From the NCBI GenBank assembly GCA_020341755.1, contig CP070834.1:2344633-2384213 (forward strand): a stretch of DNA of 39,581 nt, read 5' to 3'. Position numbers and translations under genes: made by a program. The notes under the pieces are model-generated. The model ran no database searches. It was given only the letters and a program-made list of their open reading frames with translations, and was not told where the DNA came from. The stretch comes from Caldifarciminota bacterium (lineage in GTDB: Bacteria; Hydrothermota; Tepidihabitantia; SM23-42). Shown here piece by piece: positions 8,369 to 15,821 of the stretch (position 1 is the first letter of the stretch; each line of letters opens with the position of its first letter).

Positions 8369-10107
8369 TATTTCTCCTGCAGTTTCATTTCTATCTGCTG
8401 TATATCGTACATGTTCCGGTACATACCCTTCTTTCTGAGGAGTTCATCGTGAGTGCCGCTTTCGATTATCTCTCCCCGGTCGAGGACGATAATTCTGGAA
8501 GCATCGCGGAGTACGAACACCCGATGAGATATAACGATCGATGTCCTGGACTGTATGTCCTGTGCTATGGCACCGAGTATTTCCCGTTCTGTTTCTGCAT
8601 CCACCGATGAAACAGCATCATCGAGGATAAGAATCGGTCTTTGCAGGAGAAGCGCCCGCGCCAGGGCTATCCTTTGCTTCTGTCCACCGCTCAACATCAC
8701 GCCGCGTTCGCCGATCCTGGTATCGAAACCCTGAGGAAAAGCCATTATTTCGTCATGTATACCGGCGATCTTGGCGACCCGGATGATATCTTCCTCCGAT
8801 CTCTGACCGTTGCCGAACAGTATGTTTTCCTTGATAGTATCGGCGAACAAAAATGTGTCCTGCGGGACAAAGGCTACTGCCCTGCGCAGGCTATCGGTGC
8901 TCACATTCTTTATGTTATGCTCATCGATAAAGATATCGCCTTTCTGCTGTTCGTACAATCGCATGATCAGGTTGACGATACTCGTTTTCCCGGAGCCGAT
9001 CGGACCGGTGATGCCGATGAACTCACGCGGCTGAACCGTAAGGGATATGTTCTTGAGTGCCGGTTCTTCTTTGTCCTGGAAGGTGAACGTTACATTGCTG
9101 AACGTGATAGCCCCTTCGACGTGATCGAGAACTTTGTCACCGCCCTGTATACTCGAACGCTGGCTGAATATCTTATTCAACCGCATCTGACTTGCCGCCC
9201 CTCTCTGGAAAAGATTGATCGCCCAGCCGATCGCGATCATCGGCCACACCAGCATATGAAGATACGCGATGAACGCGACGAAAGAGCCGACCGAGACTTC
9301 GCCGAATATCACTGCCATACCCCCGCGCCACAATACGATGACCTCGCCGAGGGCTGCAAGGAACATTATTAGAGGCCAGAACAGTCCCCATACACGGATC
9401 AGGCCGACGTTCTTCTTTATATAATCACGACTGAGGACATCGAATTTTTCTATTTCCCCCTTTTCCTGAACGAATACCTTTATTACCTTGATGCCCGAGA
9501 GGCTTTCCCGTACCCTTTCGGTGAGCGTCGCGAATGCCTCCTGTACCTTCTCGAAACGACGGTGTATGAGCCTGCCGAATCGCGTTGAGACGATCGCGAT
9601 GATCGGGAGTGGTATGAGCACGAACAAGGTGAGTTTTACGCTCAAACTCAGCATGATACCGAACGCCGCAATGCCCATGATCATGATATCGACGAGAATG
9701 ATCATGCCGAACCCCAGTGCCATCCTTACCGCATTGATATCATTGACGGCGTGTGCCATGAGATCACCGGTTTTATGGGTATCGAAATATGCGAAATCGA
9801 GCGTCATAAGATGGGCATAGAAATCGGTCCTGAGCGACCGTTCAATACGACGTGACGATCCAATGATAAGATAGCGCCAGAAGAACCTTCCTATTGCTAT
9901 GCCCAGCGCGAGGAAGAGGATCACAAGGAAATACAGGCTGAGCATAGACAGGGTTGCCTGCCCGGCAGCAAGCGAATCGATCGCCCGTCTCAGCACTTGA
10001 GGTATGATGAGTTGGAGGAAATCAATGATAATGAGCGCGAGTATCCCGAATGCAACGTGCCATTTATACCGCAGCAGATATTTTTTCAATTTCAGAAGGG
10101 AACGCAT
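8368..10107 (-). CDS. Heterodimeric ABC exporter subunit with non-canonical Walker B (TM287-like)
   Basis: A 579-residue half-transporter with six predicted helices (residues about 15-310) followed by an ATPase domain. Motifs are Walker A GPIGSGKTS, signature LSGGQ, Walker B ILILDDAVSSVD and H-loop IVISHRV. The residue after the Walker B Asp is Asp, where active ABC ATPases have Glu; in the TM287/288 and LmrCD families this marks the subunit that contributes the degenerate site. It is the first gene of a two-gene minus-strand operon, and its stop abuts the start of the 690-residue partner. The promoter ends 5 nt before the ATG. Confidence 0.91.
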   Translation of the reverse strand: MRSLLKLKKYLLRYKWHVAFGILALIIIDFLQLIIPQVLRRAIDSLAAGQATLSMLSLYFLVILFLALGIAIGRFFWRYLIIGSSRRIERSLRTDFYAHLMTLDFAYFDTHKTGDLMAHAVNDINAVRMALGFGMIILVDIMIMGIAAFGIMLSLSVKLTLFVLIPLPIIAIVSTRFGRLIHRRFEKVQEAFATLTERVRESLSGIKVIKVFVQEKGEIEKFDVLSRDYIKKNVGLIRVWGLFWPLIMFLAALGEVIVLWRGGMAVIFGEVSVGSFVAFIAYLHMLVWPMIAIGWAINLFQRGAASQMRLNKIFSQRSSIQGGDKVLDHVEGAITFSNVTFTFQDKEEPALKNISLTVQPREFIGITGPIGSGKTSIVNLIMRLYEQQKGDIFIDEHNIKNVSTDSLRRAVAFVPQDTFLFADTIKENILFGNGQRSEEDIIRVAKIAGIHDEIMAFPQGFDTRIGERGVMLSGGQKQRIALARALLLQRPILILDDAVSSVDAETEREILGAIAQDIQSRTSIVISHRVFVLRDASRIIVLDRGEIIESGTHDELLRKKGMYRNMYDIQQIEMKLQEK

Positions 10108-10112
10108 CCGTC

Positions 10113-10140
10113 ATTATACACAGTTCAGGTATTTTTGCAA
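10113..10140 (-). promoter_or_regulatory. Promoter of the ABC exporter operon, predicted leaderless
   Basis: On the minus strand TTGCAA (10140-10135), a 16-nt spacer and a perfect TATAAT (10118-10113) lead to the ATG at 10107 after only 5 nt. As with glmS, the expected transcription start falls at or beside the start codon and there is no Shine-Dalgarno site. The -35 box matches 4 of 6 consensus positions. Confidence 0.6.
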
Positions 10141-10166
10141 TGGAGCAAAAACGAACAAAGTGTGTA

Positions 10167-10194
10167 GTTATTAAGTTACTGAGTTATTAAGTTA
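10167..10194. repeat. Short direct repeat in the intergenic region
   Basis: The 12-mer GTTATTAAGTTA occurs at 10167-10178 and again at 10183-10194, separated by CTGA, giving a 16-nt period. The second copy runs on into TT. It lies in the 380-nt gap between the divergent ABC operon and the fur-feoAB operon. No function can be read from it. Confidence 0.6.
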
Positions 10195-10268
10195 TTTCCA
10201 CCCTCCGGTTGGATCGACTACGTTGATAACATTTTTGCCCTAAGCTCCATGCTCTTTTCTTATAATAC

Positions 10269-10285
10269 CCATATTTATAATATGG
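10269..10285. repeat. Inverted repeat, 7-bp arms
   Basis: CCATATT (10269-10275) and AATATGG (10279-10285) form a perfect 7-bp stem with a 3-nt TAT loop. A TATAAT hexamer lies just upstream at 10261-10266 but no -35 box fits it. There is no T-tract, so this is not a standard terminator. It could be an operator or chance in an AT-rich stretch. Confidence 0.35.
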
Positions 10286-10378
10286 TTGTAGTATTGAATC
10301 CCGAATCTTTGAAAAAGAGAGGGATGCCCTCTGCCGGATCGGACAGCGTAACCGATCAACGCAGCACGATCGTTTATC

Positions 10379-10405
10379 TTCTACCTTCTACGTTCTACAT
10401 TCTAC
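10379..10405. repeat. Heptameric tandem repeat TTCTACN, four units
   Basis: TTCTAC is repeated at 10379, 10386, 10393 and 10400, each followed by one variable base, giving an exact 7-nt period. The rest of the gap (10108-10487) holds two promoters, the direct repeat, the inverted repeat and no credible gene. Heptameric short tandem repeats are known as dispersed intergenic elements in several bacterial groups; whether this is one needs the whole genome. Confidence 0.6.
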
Positions 10406-10452
10406 GTTTAAAGAGCTCCGTTATTCCCTACTCCGGCACACGGTTTTCCCCC

Positions 10453-10480
10453 TTGACAAACAAGATTTTTTCATTATAAT
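10453..10480 (+). promoter_or_regulatory. Promoter of the fur-feoAB operon
   Basis: A perfect TTGACA (10453-10458), 16-nt spacer and perfect TATAAT (10475-10480) sit 7 nt before the ATG at 10488. The predicted transcript would start at or within a base or two of the ATG. A 21-bp palindrome covers the -10 box and start point. Confidence 0.75.
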
Positions 10481-10488
10481 AGTGAAAA
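10468..10488. promoter_or_regulatory. Candidate operator of a Fur-family repressor at the fur-feoAB promoter
   Basis: A 21-bp palindrome with arms TTTTCA (10468-10473) and TGAAAA (10483-10488) pairs at 9 of 10 positions around a central base. It overlaps the -10 box and the expected transcription start, which is where an autorepressing Fur dimer would bind. The sequence differs from the E. coli Fur box, so the cognate regulator is inferred from position only. Confidence 0.5.
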
Positions 10489-10952
10489 TGAAAGTCAATT
10501 TCAAAAATAAGTCGGCGCTGGACCAATTCAAGCTCGAGAAGTATAAACGAGGGCTCAAGACATCGAAAAAACGGAGTTATATCGTGCAGTATTTCTTGGC
10601 TGCAGACCGGCATTACAGTATTGAAGAACTCTACGATGAGTTGCGTGCAGAGCACCCACGTATCGGATATTCCACCGTCTACCGGACCATGAAATTGTTG
10701 ACAGAATGCGGACTTGCGAGCGAACGGAATTTCGCCGATGGCGTTGCTCGGTTCGAGCCGATACACAGGACACATCATCACGATCACCTTATCTGTACTG
10801 GGTGCGGGAAAATTATCGAATTTACGAACCGGAATATCGAACGCCTCCAGCAGACGATTGCACGGAAATATAAATTCGTGACGGCATCGCACAAACTTGA
10901 ACTGTACGGTTTGTGTGCGGCATGCCAGAAAAAGAAAAGAAAGAATTCATGA
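10488..10952 (+). CDS. fur: Fur-family metal-dependent regulator, probably iron-responsive
   Basis: A 154-residue winged-helix repressor of the Fur family. The N-terminal DNA-binding half carries the recognition region IGYSTVYRTMKLL (about 59-71). The C-terminal half has HHHDHLICTGCGKIIEF with His96-98 and His100 and Glu111, and two structural zinc pairs, Cys103/Cys106 and Cys143/Cys146. Glu111 sits where PerR proteins have Asp, which favours Fur or Zur over PerR. It heads an operon with feoA and feoB, so iron sensing is the natural reading. I chose ATG 10488 over GTG 10482 because the promoter -10 box ends at 10480. Its stop overlaps the feoA start as ATGA. Confidence 0.88.
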   Translation: MKVNFKNKSALDQFKLEKYKRGLKTSKKRSYIVQYFLAADRHYSIEELYDELRAEHPRIGYSTVYRTMKLLTECGLASERNFADGVARFEPIHRTHHHDHLICTGCGKIIEFTNRNIERLQQTIARKYKFVTASHKLELYGLCAACQKKKRKNS

Positions 10953-11182
10953 CCATTGTCGATTTAGCAGAATTAAAAGCAGGCATGACCGGTACCATTA
11001 CAAACATAGACGGGGGGCACGGAATAACAAACCGTCTCGATGCGATGGGAATACGATGCGGCATAAAAGTGACTAAACTGAGCGGTCAGTTCATGCGCGG
11101 TCCGGTGATCATCAAAGTCGGCAAAACCCAGATCGCGATCGGATACGGTATGGCAAAAAAGGTGTTGGTACAGGTCGGATAG
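10949..11182 (+). CDS. feoA: Ferrous iron transport accessory protein FeoA
   Basis: FeoA is a small cytoplasmic SH3-like protein that supports FeoB-mediated Fe2+ uptake. The 77-residue product begins MTIVDLAELKAG and continues with GTITNIDGG, RLDAMGIRCG and GPVIIKVGKTQIAIGYGMAKKVLV, the usual FeoA beta-strand pattern. The ATG at 10949 overlaps the fur stop (ATGA). A longer frame from 10913 would run inside fur and adds non-family residues. feoB starts 40 nt downstream. Confidence 0.93.
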   Translation: MTIVDLAELKAGMTGTITNIDGGHGITNRLDAMGIRCGIKVTKLSGQFMRGPVIIKVGKTQIAIGYGMAKKVLVQVG

Positions 11183-11222
11183 TGCTATCCTGAAAGGAAT
11201 CACGCAGAAAGGTACACCTGAA

Positions 11223-13016
11223 ATGAAAAACCATCCACTTCATAAAGAACCACATCTTAAACACGGTCATCACAGACATCATCATGGAGATTACAAAAAG
11301 AAGATCTTGCTGGTGGGCAATCCCAATGTGGGCAAGAGCGTAATCTTTTCCCGGCTTACCGGTGTCGGGGTCATAGCATCGAACTACCCTGGAACAACCG
11401 TAGAGTTCACTGCCGGTGCGATGGGCTCTGGTGATATGAAGATGCAGGTTATCGACGTCCCGGGAACATATAGCCTCCTTCCTTCAAATCCTGCCGAACA
11501 GGTTGCGGTCAAGATGATCAAACAGTCAGCAGAGGAAAAGAACAGCATTATCGTCAACGTCATCGATGCTACGAATCTCGAGCGGAACCTGAATCTGACC
11601 CTGCAACTTTTGAAAATGAACATCCCCGTTGTCGTCGCACTCAATCTCTGGGACGAGGCAAAACACATTGGTATCCATATCAAGGTCGAAAGGCTCGAAT
11701 CCATACTGGGAGTGAAAGTCATTCCAACCGTAGCGGTTACCGGCGAAGGCATCAAGGAACTCGTCACCCACTTCGATGATGCGTGTAAGGGTGAGTGCAC
11801 GATCGAAGATACCGAACGGTGGCACGAGATAGGTCGTATCATCGAGGAAGTCCAGACGATCACTCACAAACACCACACATTCGGGGAGCGTTTAAGCGAT
11901 CTGACGATCCATCCCTGGACCGGATTGCCAATAGCTGTCGTCATTTTGTTCGTTTTATTCTTTGTCATACGTTTCATCGGCGAAGGTCTTATCACGCTCA
12001 TAGTGAATCCCGTTTTTGACCGGCTCTGGTACCCCCTCATGATGAAGGTATCCGGTTTGTTGAAAGGATATACGTTTCTTCATACCCTGCTCATCGGCCA
12101 GCTCATAGATGGTAAGATAGATTTCGGACAGTCGTTCGGGGTTTTGACGACCGGGCTCTATGTCCCGTTAGGTGCTGTCCTGCCGTATATCGTGGCTTTT
12201 TATCTCATATTGAGCTTCCTTGAAGATTCGGGATATCTCCCACGGCTCGCGGTGCTCATTGATAAAACCCTCCACATGATCGGGTTGCACGGTCTTGCCA
12301 TCGTACCCATGCTCCTCGCATGCGGCTGCAATGTCCCCGGCGTCCTTGCAACTCGCATGCTGGAGACAAAACGAGAGCGTTTCATCGCCGCGATACTGAT
12401 GTCGATCTCAATACCGTGCATGGCTCAAACCGCAATGATCTTCGGTTTACTGGGGAAATACGGACCGCTCGGCATCTTCCCCGTGTACATAACACTATTT
12501 GCTATATGGATCATAGCCGGCGTGCTCATGAGAGTCCTGGTAAAAGGCGAGAGTCCGGAGATCTTCACAGAGATCCCACCCTATCGTTTCCCCCACCCGC
12601 ATACCCTACTGAAAAAGGTCTGGATGCGGATACATTGGTTTCTTCATGAAGCAGTGCCCTTTGTGCTGGCAGGGGTCATCCTCGTAAATATATTGTATAC
12701 GCTGGGAGTTATTTCCTTTATCGGAAAACTGACCGGCCCGTTCATAACCACACTGCTCGGACTGCCGCCTGAGGCTGTGGGCGCCCTTATTGTCGGCTTC
12801 ATGAGGAAAGACATCGCGGTCGGTATGCTCGCTCCGCTGGGGTTATCTTTGAAGCAGTTGATCATTACCAGTGTCATGCTCACCATGTACTTCCCATGCG
12901 TGGCAACATTCGCCGTTTTGCTTCGAGAATTGGGTATTATCGATTTGCTGAAAGCAGCCCTCATCATGGTGCTTTCTGCCACGGTCGTGGGTGTGCTGCT
13001 CAATATCATACTATAG
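11223..13016 (+). CDS. feoB: Ferrous iron transporter FeoB, His-rich N-terminus
   Basis: FeoB is the inner-membrane Fe2+ transporter with a cytosolic GTPase domain. The 597-residue product has G1 GNPNVGKS (32-39), G3 DVPG (78-81) and G4 NLWD (141-144), followed by helices of the Gate/core domain with the conserved CGCNVPG motif near 357-363. Nine His occur in the first 21 residues, ahead of G1, a possible metal-binding tail. It is shorter than E. coli FeoB (773) and lacks the extended C-terminal part, which is common in compact FeoBs. It is the last gene of the fur-feoA-feoB operon. Confidence 0.96.
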   Translation: MKNHPLHKEPHLKHGHHRHHHGDYKKKILLVGNPNVGKSVIFSRLTGVGVIASNYPGTTVEFTAGAMGSGDMKMQVIDVPGTYSLLPSNPAEQVAVKMIKQSAEEKNSIIVNVIDATNLERNLNLTLQLLKMNIPVVVALNLWDEAKHIGIHIKVERLESILGVKVIPTVAVTGEGIKELVTHFDDACKGECTIEDTERWHEIGRIIEEVQTITHKHHTFGERLSDLTIHPWTGLPIAVVILFVLFFVIRFIGEGLITLIVNPVFDRLWYPLMMKVSGLLKGYTFLHTLLIGQLIDGKIDFGQSFGVLTTGLYVPLGAVLPYIVAFYLILSFLEDSGYLPRLAVLIDKTLHMIGLHGLAIVPMLLACGCNVPGVLATRMLETKRERFIAAILMSISIPCMAQTAMIFGLLGKYGPLGIFPVYITLFAIWIIAGVLMRVLVKGESPEIFTEIPPYRFPHPHTLLKKVWMRIHWFLHEAVPFVLAGVILVNILYTLGVISFIGKLTGPFITTLLGLPPEAVGALIVGFMRKDIAVGMLAPLGLSLKQLIITSVMLTMYFPCVATFAVLLRELGIIDLLKAALIMVLSATVVGVLLNIIL

Positions 13017-13039
13017 CGTATTGTATATGTTTTTTTGAC

Positions 13040-13055
13040 CACTCTTCATAGAGTG
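13040..13055. repeat. Small hairpin after feoB
   Basis: CACTCT (13040-13045), loop TCAT and AGAGTG (13050-13055) form a 6-bp stem between feoB and the perR promoter. No T-tract follows on the plus strand, so it is at best a weak terminator. Confidence 0.3.
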
Positions 13056-13066
13056 CATTTGCCCCC

Positions 13067-13094
13067 TTGACAAACTCGGTATTTTAATTATAAT
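13067..13094 (+). promoter_or_regulatory. Promoter of the perR/rubrerythrin operon
   Basis: A perfect TTGACA (13067-13072), 16-nt spacer and perfect TATAAT (13089-13094). The PerR ATG is 15 nt after the -10 box, leaving a leader of perhaps 8-10 nt with no Shine-Dalgarno site. Operator-like sequences overlap the -10 box. Confidence 0.75.
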
Positions 13095-13111
13095 TATTAC
13101 ATAATTAAAAT
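13081..13111. promoter_or_regulatory. Candidate PerR operator over the perR promoter
   Basis: Perfect 10-bp arms ATTTTAATTA (13081-13090) and TAATTAAAAT (13102-13111) flank an 11-nt centre. Nested at 13088-13102 is a 15-mer matching the Bacillus Per box TTATAATNATTATAA at 12 of its 14 specified positions. The site covers the -10 box and transcription start, as expected for autorepression by the PerR homologue encoded immediately downstream. Confidence 0.6.
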
Positions 13112-13559
13112 GAATTCAAATATGGAAAGACTAAAAAAACTACTGGAAGATAACGGGCTCAAGCCCACGTATCAGCGATTAAAGGTACTCGAGTATCTCG
13201 ACCGGCATATCGATACTCATCCAACGGCCGAGATGATCTACGATGCACTATCAAGGAATATGCCGACTATCTCGGTAACCACGGTCTACAATACGCTTAA
13301 TGCGTTTCTCCAAACAGGTTTGGTTTCTGCCGAGACTATAACGGGTACGGAAGTACGCTACGATCTTGTTACTCACCCCCATCACCACTTCCTGTGCCGT
13401 ATGTGCGGCACGATCATCGATGTTGATGTTACCTGCCCTGTTGTAGAAGCGAAAACAAAGGTGATAAACGGTCATACGATCGAAGAAGTACACGGATATT
13501 TCAAGGGCGTTTGTGAGAAATGCAACCGTGAGAAAACAGAGTGCACCAAAAAATCATGA
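13110..13559 (+). CDS. perR: Peroxide-responsive Fur-family regulator PerR
   Basis: A 149-residue Fur-family repressor. With this start the residues that bind the regulatory metal in B. subtilis PerR fall at the same numbers: His37, Asp85, His91, His93 and Asp104. The zinc site Cys96/Cys99 plus Cys135/Cys138 is also present. Asp104 (in TIIDVD) is the residue that separates peroxide-sensing PerR from Fur, which has Glu. The recognition helix region is ISVTTVYNTLNAF. It heads a same-strand run of Nfu, rubrerythrin, rubredoxin, flavodiiron, superoxide reductase and ferritin genes, a textbook PerR regulon. A second ATG at 13122 is possible but would break the numbering match. Confidence 0.92.
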   Translation: MNSNMERLKKLLEDNGLKPTYQRLKVLEYLDRHIDTHPTAEMIYDALSRNMPTISVTTVYNTLNAFLQTGLVSAETITGTEVRYDLVTHPHHHFLCRMCGTIIDVDVTCPVVEAKTKVINGHTIEEVHGYFKGVCEKCNREKTECTKKS

Positions 13560-13607
13560 TGCACGAGTTTATGATATATGCAAACATATCCTCAAAAGGA
13601 GGTAATG

Positions 13608-13832
13608 ATGAAAGAAAAGGTTGAAAAAGTCCTTAATGAGGTACGTCCCGGATTACAGGCAGACGGTGGAGATGTCGAACTGGTTGACGTCACGGAGGAC
13701 GGTATCGTTAAGGTGAAACTGACCGGGGCATGTGCCGGTTGTCCAATGAGCACCATGACCCTCAAGATGGCTATCGAGAAGAAACTGAAAGAACAAATAC
13801 CGGATGTAAAGGCAGTCGAACAGGTGTTTTAA
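13608..13832 (+). CDS. NifU C-terminal-domain (Nfu-type) Fe-S scaffold/carrier
   Basis: A 74-residue stand-alone Nfu domain that carries or assembles Fe-S clusters. It shows the family core [15 protein letters not shown] and the cluster-binding CAGCP motif near the middle. AAAGGAGG at 13595-13602 sets the start: ATG 13608 is 5 nt away, while ATG 13605 is only 2 nt away. It lies between perR and rubrerythrin, so it probably repairs or supplies clusters under oxidative stress. Confidence 0.92.
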   Translation: MKEKVEKVLNEVRPGLQADGGDVELVDVTEDGIVKVKLTGACAGCPMSTMTLKMAIEKKLKEQIPDVKAVEQVF

Positions 13833-13856
13833 TAAATTGAGAAGAAACGAGTAACT

Positions 13857-14432
13857 ATGAAAAGTTTGAAGGGAACAAAGACGGAAAAGAACCTGCTCAC
13901 GGCATTTGCCGGTGAGTCCCAGGCACGGAACCGGTATACATATTTCGCATCCAGGGCAAAGAAGGAAGGATATGAGCAGATTTCCTACATCTTCACCGAG
14001 ACGGCCGATAACGAAAAAGAACATGCAAAACGCTTTTTCAAATTCTTGGAAGGCGGAGAGGTCGAAGTCGCAACGGCATTCCCGGCTGGTGTTATAGGCA
14101 CTACGCTTGAGAATCTGCAGGCGGCTGCAATCGGTGAGAACCACGAGCATACGAAAATGTATCCCGAATTCGCGAAGGTCGCCGATGACGAAGGTTTTTC
14201 AGAGATTGCCTGCGTGTTCAGGAACGTCGCGGTTGCAGAAAAACAGCATGAAAAGCGTTATCGTGCATTCGCTGAGAACATTAAAAAAGACCGTGTATTC
14301 AAAAGAGAAAAGCATATCAAGTGGCGCTGCAGAAACTGCGGTTATATTCATGAAGGCACCGGGGCTCCTGACAAGTGTCCTGCCTGCGACCATCCCATGG
14401 CGCACTTTGAGCTTCTTGGTGAGAACTGGTGA
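13857..14432 (+). CDS. Rubrerythrin (classical, C-terminal rubredoxin domain)
   Basis: Rubrerythrin is a cytoplasmic diiron peroxidase that reduces H2O2 with electrons from rubredoxin. The 191-residue product has the ferritin-like diiron domain with Glu20, Glu53/His56, Glu94/Glu97 and Glu128/His131 positions, and a C-terminal rubredoxin-type FeCys4 domain with Cys158, Cys161, Cys174 and Cys177. The length matches the Desulfovibrio enzyme. It sits 24 nt after the Nfu gene and 23 nt before a rubredoxin gene, its likely electron donor. Confidence 0.96.
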   Translation: MKSLKGTKTEKNLLTAFAGESQARNRYTYFASRAKKEGYEQISYIFTETADNEKEHAKRFFKFLEGGEVEVATAFPAGVIGTTLENLQAAAIGENHEHTKMYPEFAKVADDEGFSEIACVFRNVAVAEKQHEKRYRAFAENIKKDRVFKREKHIKWRCRNCGYIHEGTGAPDKCPACDHPMAHFELLGENW

Positions 14433-14455
14433 TTTTTAAAAAGAAGGAGTGAGTA

Positions 14456-14617
14456 ATGGATAAATACATCTGCACTGTCTGCGGATATGTGTATGATCCG
14501 CAAAAGGGTGACCCCGATGACGATGTTGCACCTGGAACTCCCTTTGACAAGGTTCCCGACAGCTGGGTCTGTCCCGTCTGCGGAGCTTCCAAAGACCAGT
14601 TCGAAAAAGAGGAGTAA
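14456..14617 (+). CDS. Rubredoxin
   Basis: A 53-residue FeCys4 electron carrier: [15 protein letters not shown] start, Cys6, Cys9, Cys39 and Cys42, and the conserved [10 protein letters not shown] block. AGAAGGAG lies upstream of the ATG. Placed between rubrerythrin and the flavodiiron gene, it is the likely donor for both and for superoxide reductase. The gene is short but its identity is unambiguous. Confidence 0.97.
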   Translation: MDKYICTVCGYVYDPQKGDPDDDVAPGTPFDKVPDSWVCPVCGASKDQFEKEE

Positions 14618-14621
14618 CGAA

Positions 14622-15806
14622 ATGGTGCGCAAACTATCTCCGAACGTGCATTGGGTCGGTTCGTTGCATTGGGACAGGCGACTGTTCGATGAATTGATAC
14701 CCCTGCCCGATGGTACGACATACAATGCCTATCTCATACAAGGAACCGAAAAGACGGCGCTGATCGATACGGTGGACCCCGACAAAACGACCGAACTGTT
14801 TGACAACCTTTCCGCACTCGAGATAACGCACATCGACTATGTCATCCCCAATCACACGGAACAGGACCATTCAGGTTCGATCCCAGCTGTTCTCGAACGC
14901 TTCCCCGACGCCCGCGTTGTGACTAATGCTAAGTGCAAAGCGCTGTGTATCGATCATTTGCTCATCGATCCTTCAAGGTTCATCGAGATCAAGGACGGCG
15001 AAACGCTTTCTCTCGGAGATAAAACGCTCCAGTTCATCATGGCACCATGGGTCCACTGGCCTGAGACCATGCTGACCTACCTGCAGGAGGATAAAATACT
15101 GTTTTCCTGCGATCTTTTTGGATCACATCTCGCAACCAGCGATTTGTACACCACCGATGAATCATATGTCTACGAATGTGCCAAGCGCTACTATGCCGAG
15201 ATCATGATGCCGTTCCGTAAGAATATTCAAAAGCATTTGCAGACCTTGAAGAACTTTGATATAGCGATGATCGCTCCGAGTCATGGTCCCGTGCACAAAA
15301 AGCCTGCGTTCATCGTTGATGCGTACGATGACTGGATATCAGACCGTGTTAAGAACGAAGTCATCGTTCCCTATGTAAGCATGCACGGCAGCGTTGAAAA
15401 AATGGTCTCCTATTTTATCGATGCCATCGTCGAATACGGTATCACGGTTAAACCATTCAATCTGACCAGAACTGATATCGGCGAACTCGCGATATCCCTG
15501 GTCGATGCTGCGACGGTCGTTATCGGTACTCCGACTGTGCTTGTCGGTCCACATCCCGCTGCTGTATACGCGACCTATCTGGCGAATGCTTTAAGACCGA
15601 AGACGCGATTCGCTTCGATCATTGGTTCGTATGGGTGGGGAGGCAAAATGCCTGAGACCATACAAAGCATGCTTACGAATCTTAAGGTCGAATTCCTCCA
15701 GCCGGTCATAGCGAAAGGACATCCAAAAGACAACGATTACCAGGAGCTCAGGCGGCTTGCCGATGATATTCGTGCCAAGCATCAGACTTTAACCATTATG
15801 AAGTAA
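14622..15806 (+). CDS. Flavodiiron protein (rubredoxin:oxygen/NO oxidoreductase)
   Basis: A cytoplasmic enzyme that reduces O2 to water or NO to N2O using rubredoxin electrons. The 394-residue product has a metallo-beta-lactamase-like diiron domain with His78, Glu80, Asp82 and His83 (NHTEQDHSG), a PWVHWPETM His, a SCDLFGSH Asp and an APSHGP His, followed by a flavodoxin domain starting near VPYVSMHGS. There is no fused rubredoxin, but the rubredoxin gene ends 4 nt before this start. I start at ATG 14622; an upstream frame would overlap rubredoxin. Confidence 0.95.
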   Translation: MVRKLSPNVHWVGSLHWDRRLFDELIPLPDGTTYNAYLIQGTEKTALIDTVDPDKTTELFDNLSALEITHIDYVIPNHTEQDHSGSIPAVLERFPDARVVTNAKCKALCIDHLLIDPSRFIEIKDGETLSLGDKTLQFIMAPWVHWPETMLTYLQEDKILFSCDLFGSHLATSDLYTTDESYVYECAKRYYAEIMMPFRKNIQKHLQTLKNFDIAMIAPSHGPVHKKPAFIVDAYDDWISDRVKNEVIVPYVSMHGSVEKMVSYFIDAIVEYGITVKPFNLTRTDIGELAISLVDAATVVIGTPTVLVGPHPAAVYATYLANALRPKTRFASIIGSYGWGGKMPETIQSMLTNLKVEFLQPVIAKGHPKDNDYQELRRLADDIRAKHQTLTIMK

Positions 15807-15821
15807 AAAAGGAGGTTGTAT

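Noticed and set aside
8641..9372. A 243-codon plus-strand frame opposite the 579-residue ABC subunit
   Set aside because: The minus-strand frame has all ABC motifs; the opposite frame has no recognisable domain and no proper ribosome site.
10249..10479. A 76-codon plus-strand frame in the 10108-10487 gap
   Set aside because: It runs through the repeats and the fur promoter and its product has low-complexity, non-protein-like composition.
13018..13060. A rho-independent terminator after feoB
   Set aside because: The hairpin is only 6 bp and the T-run lies before it, not after it.
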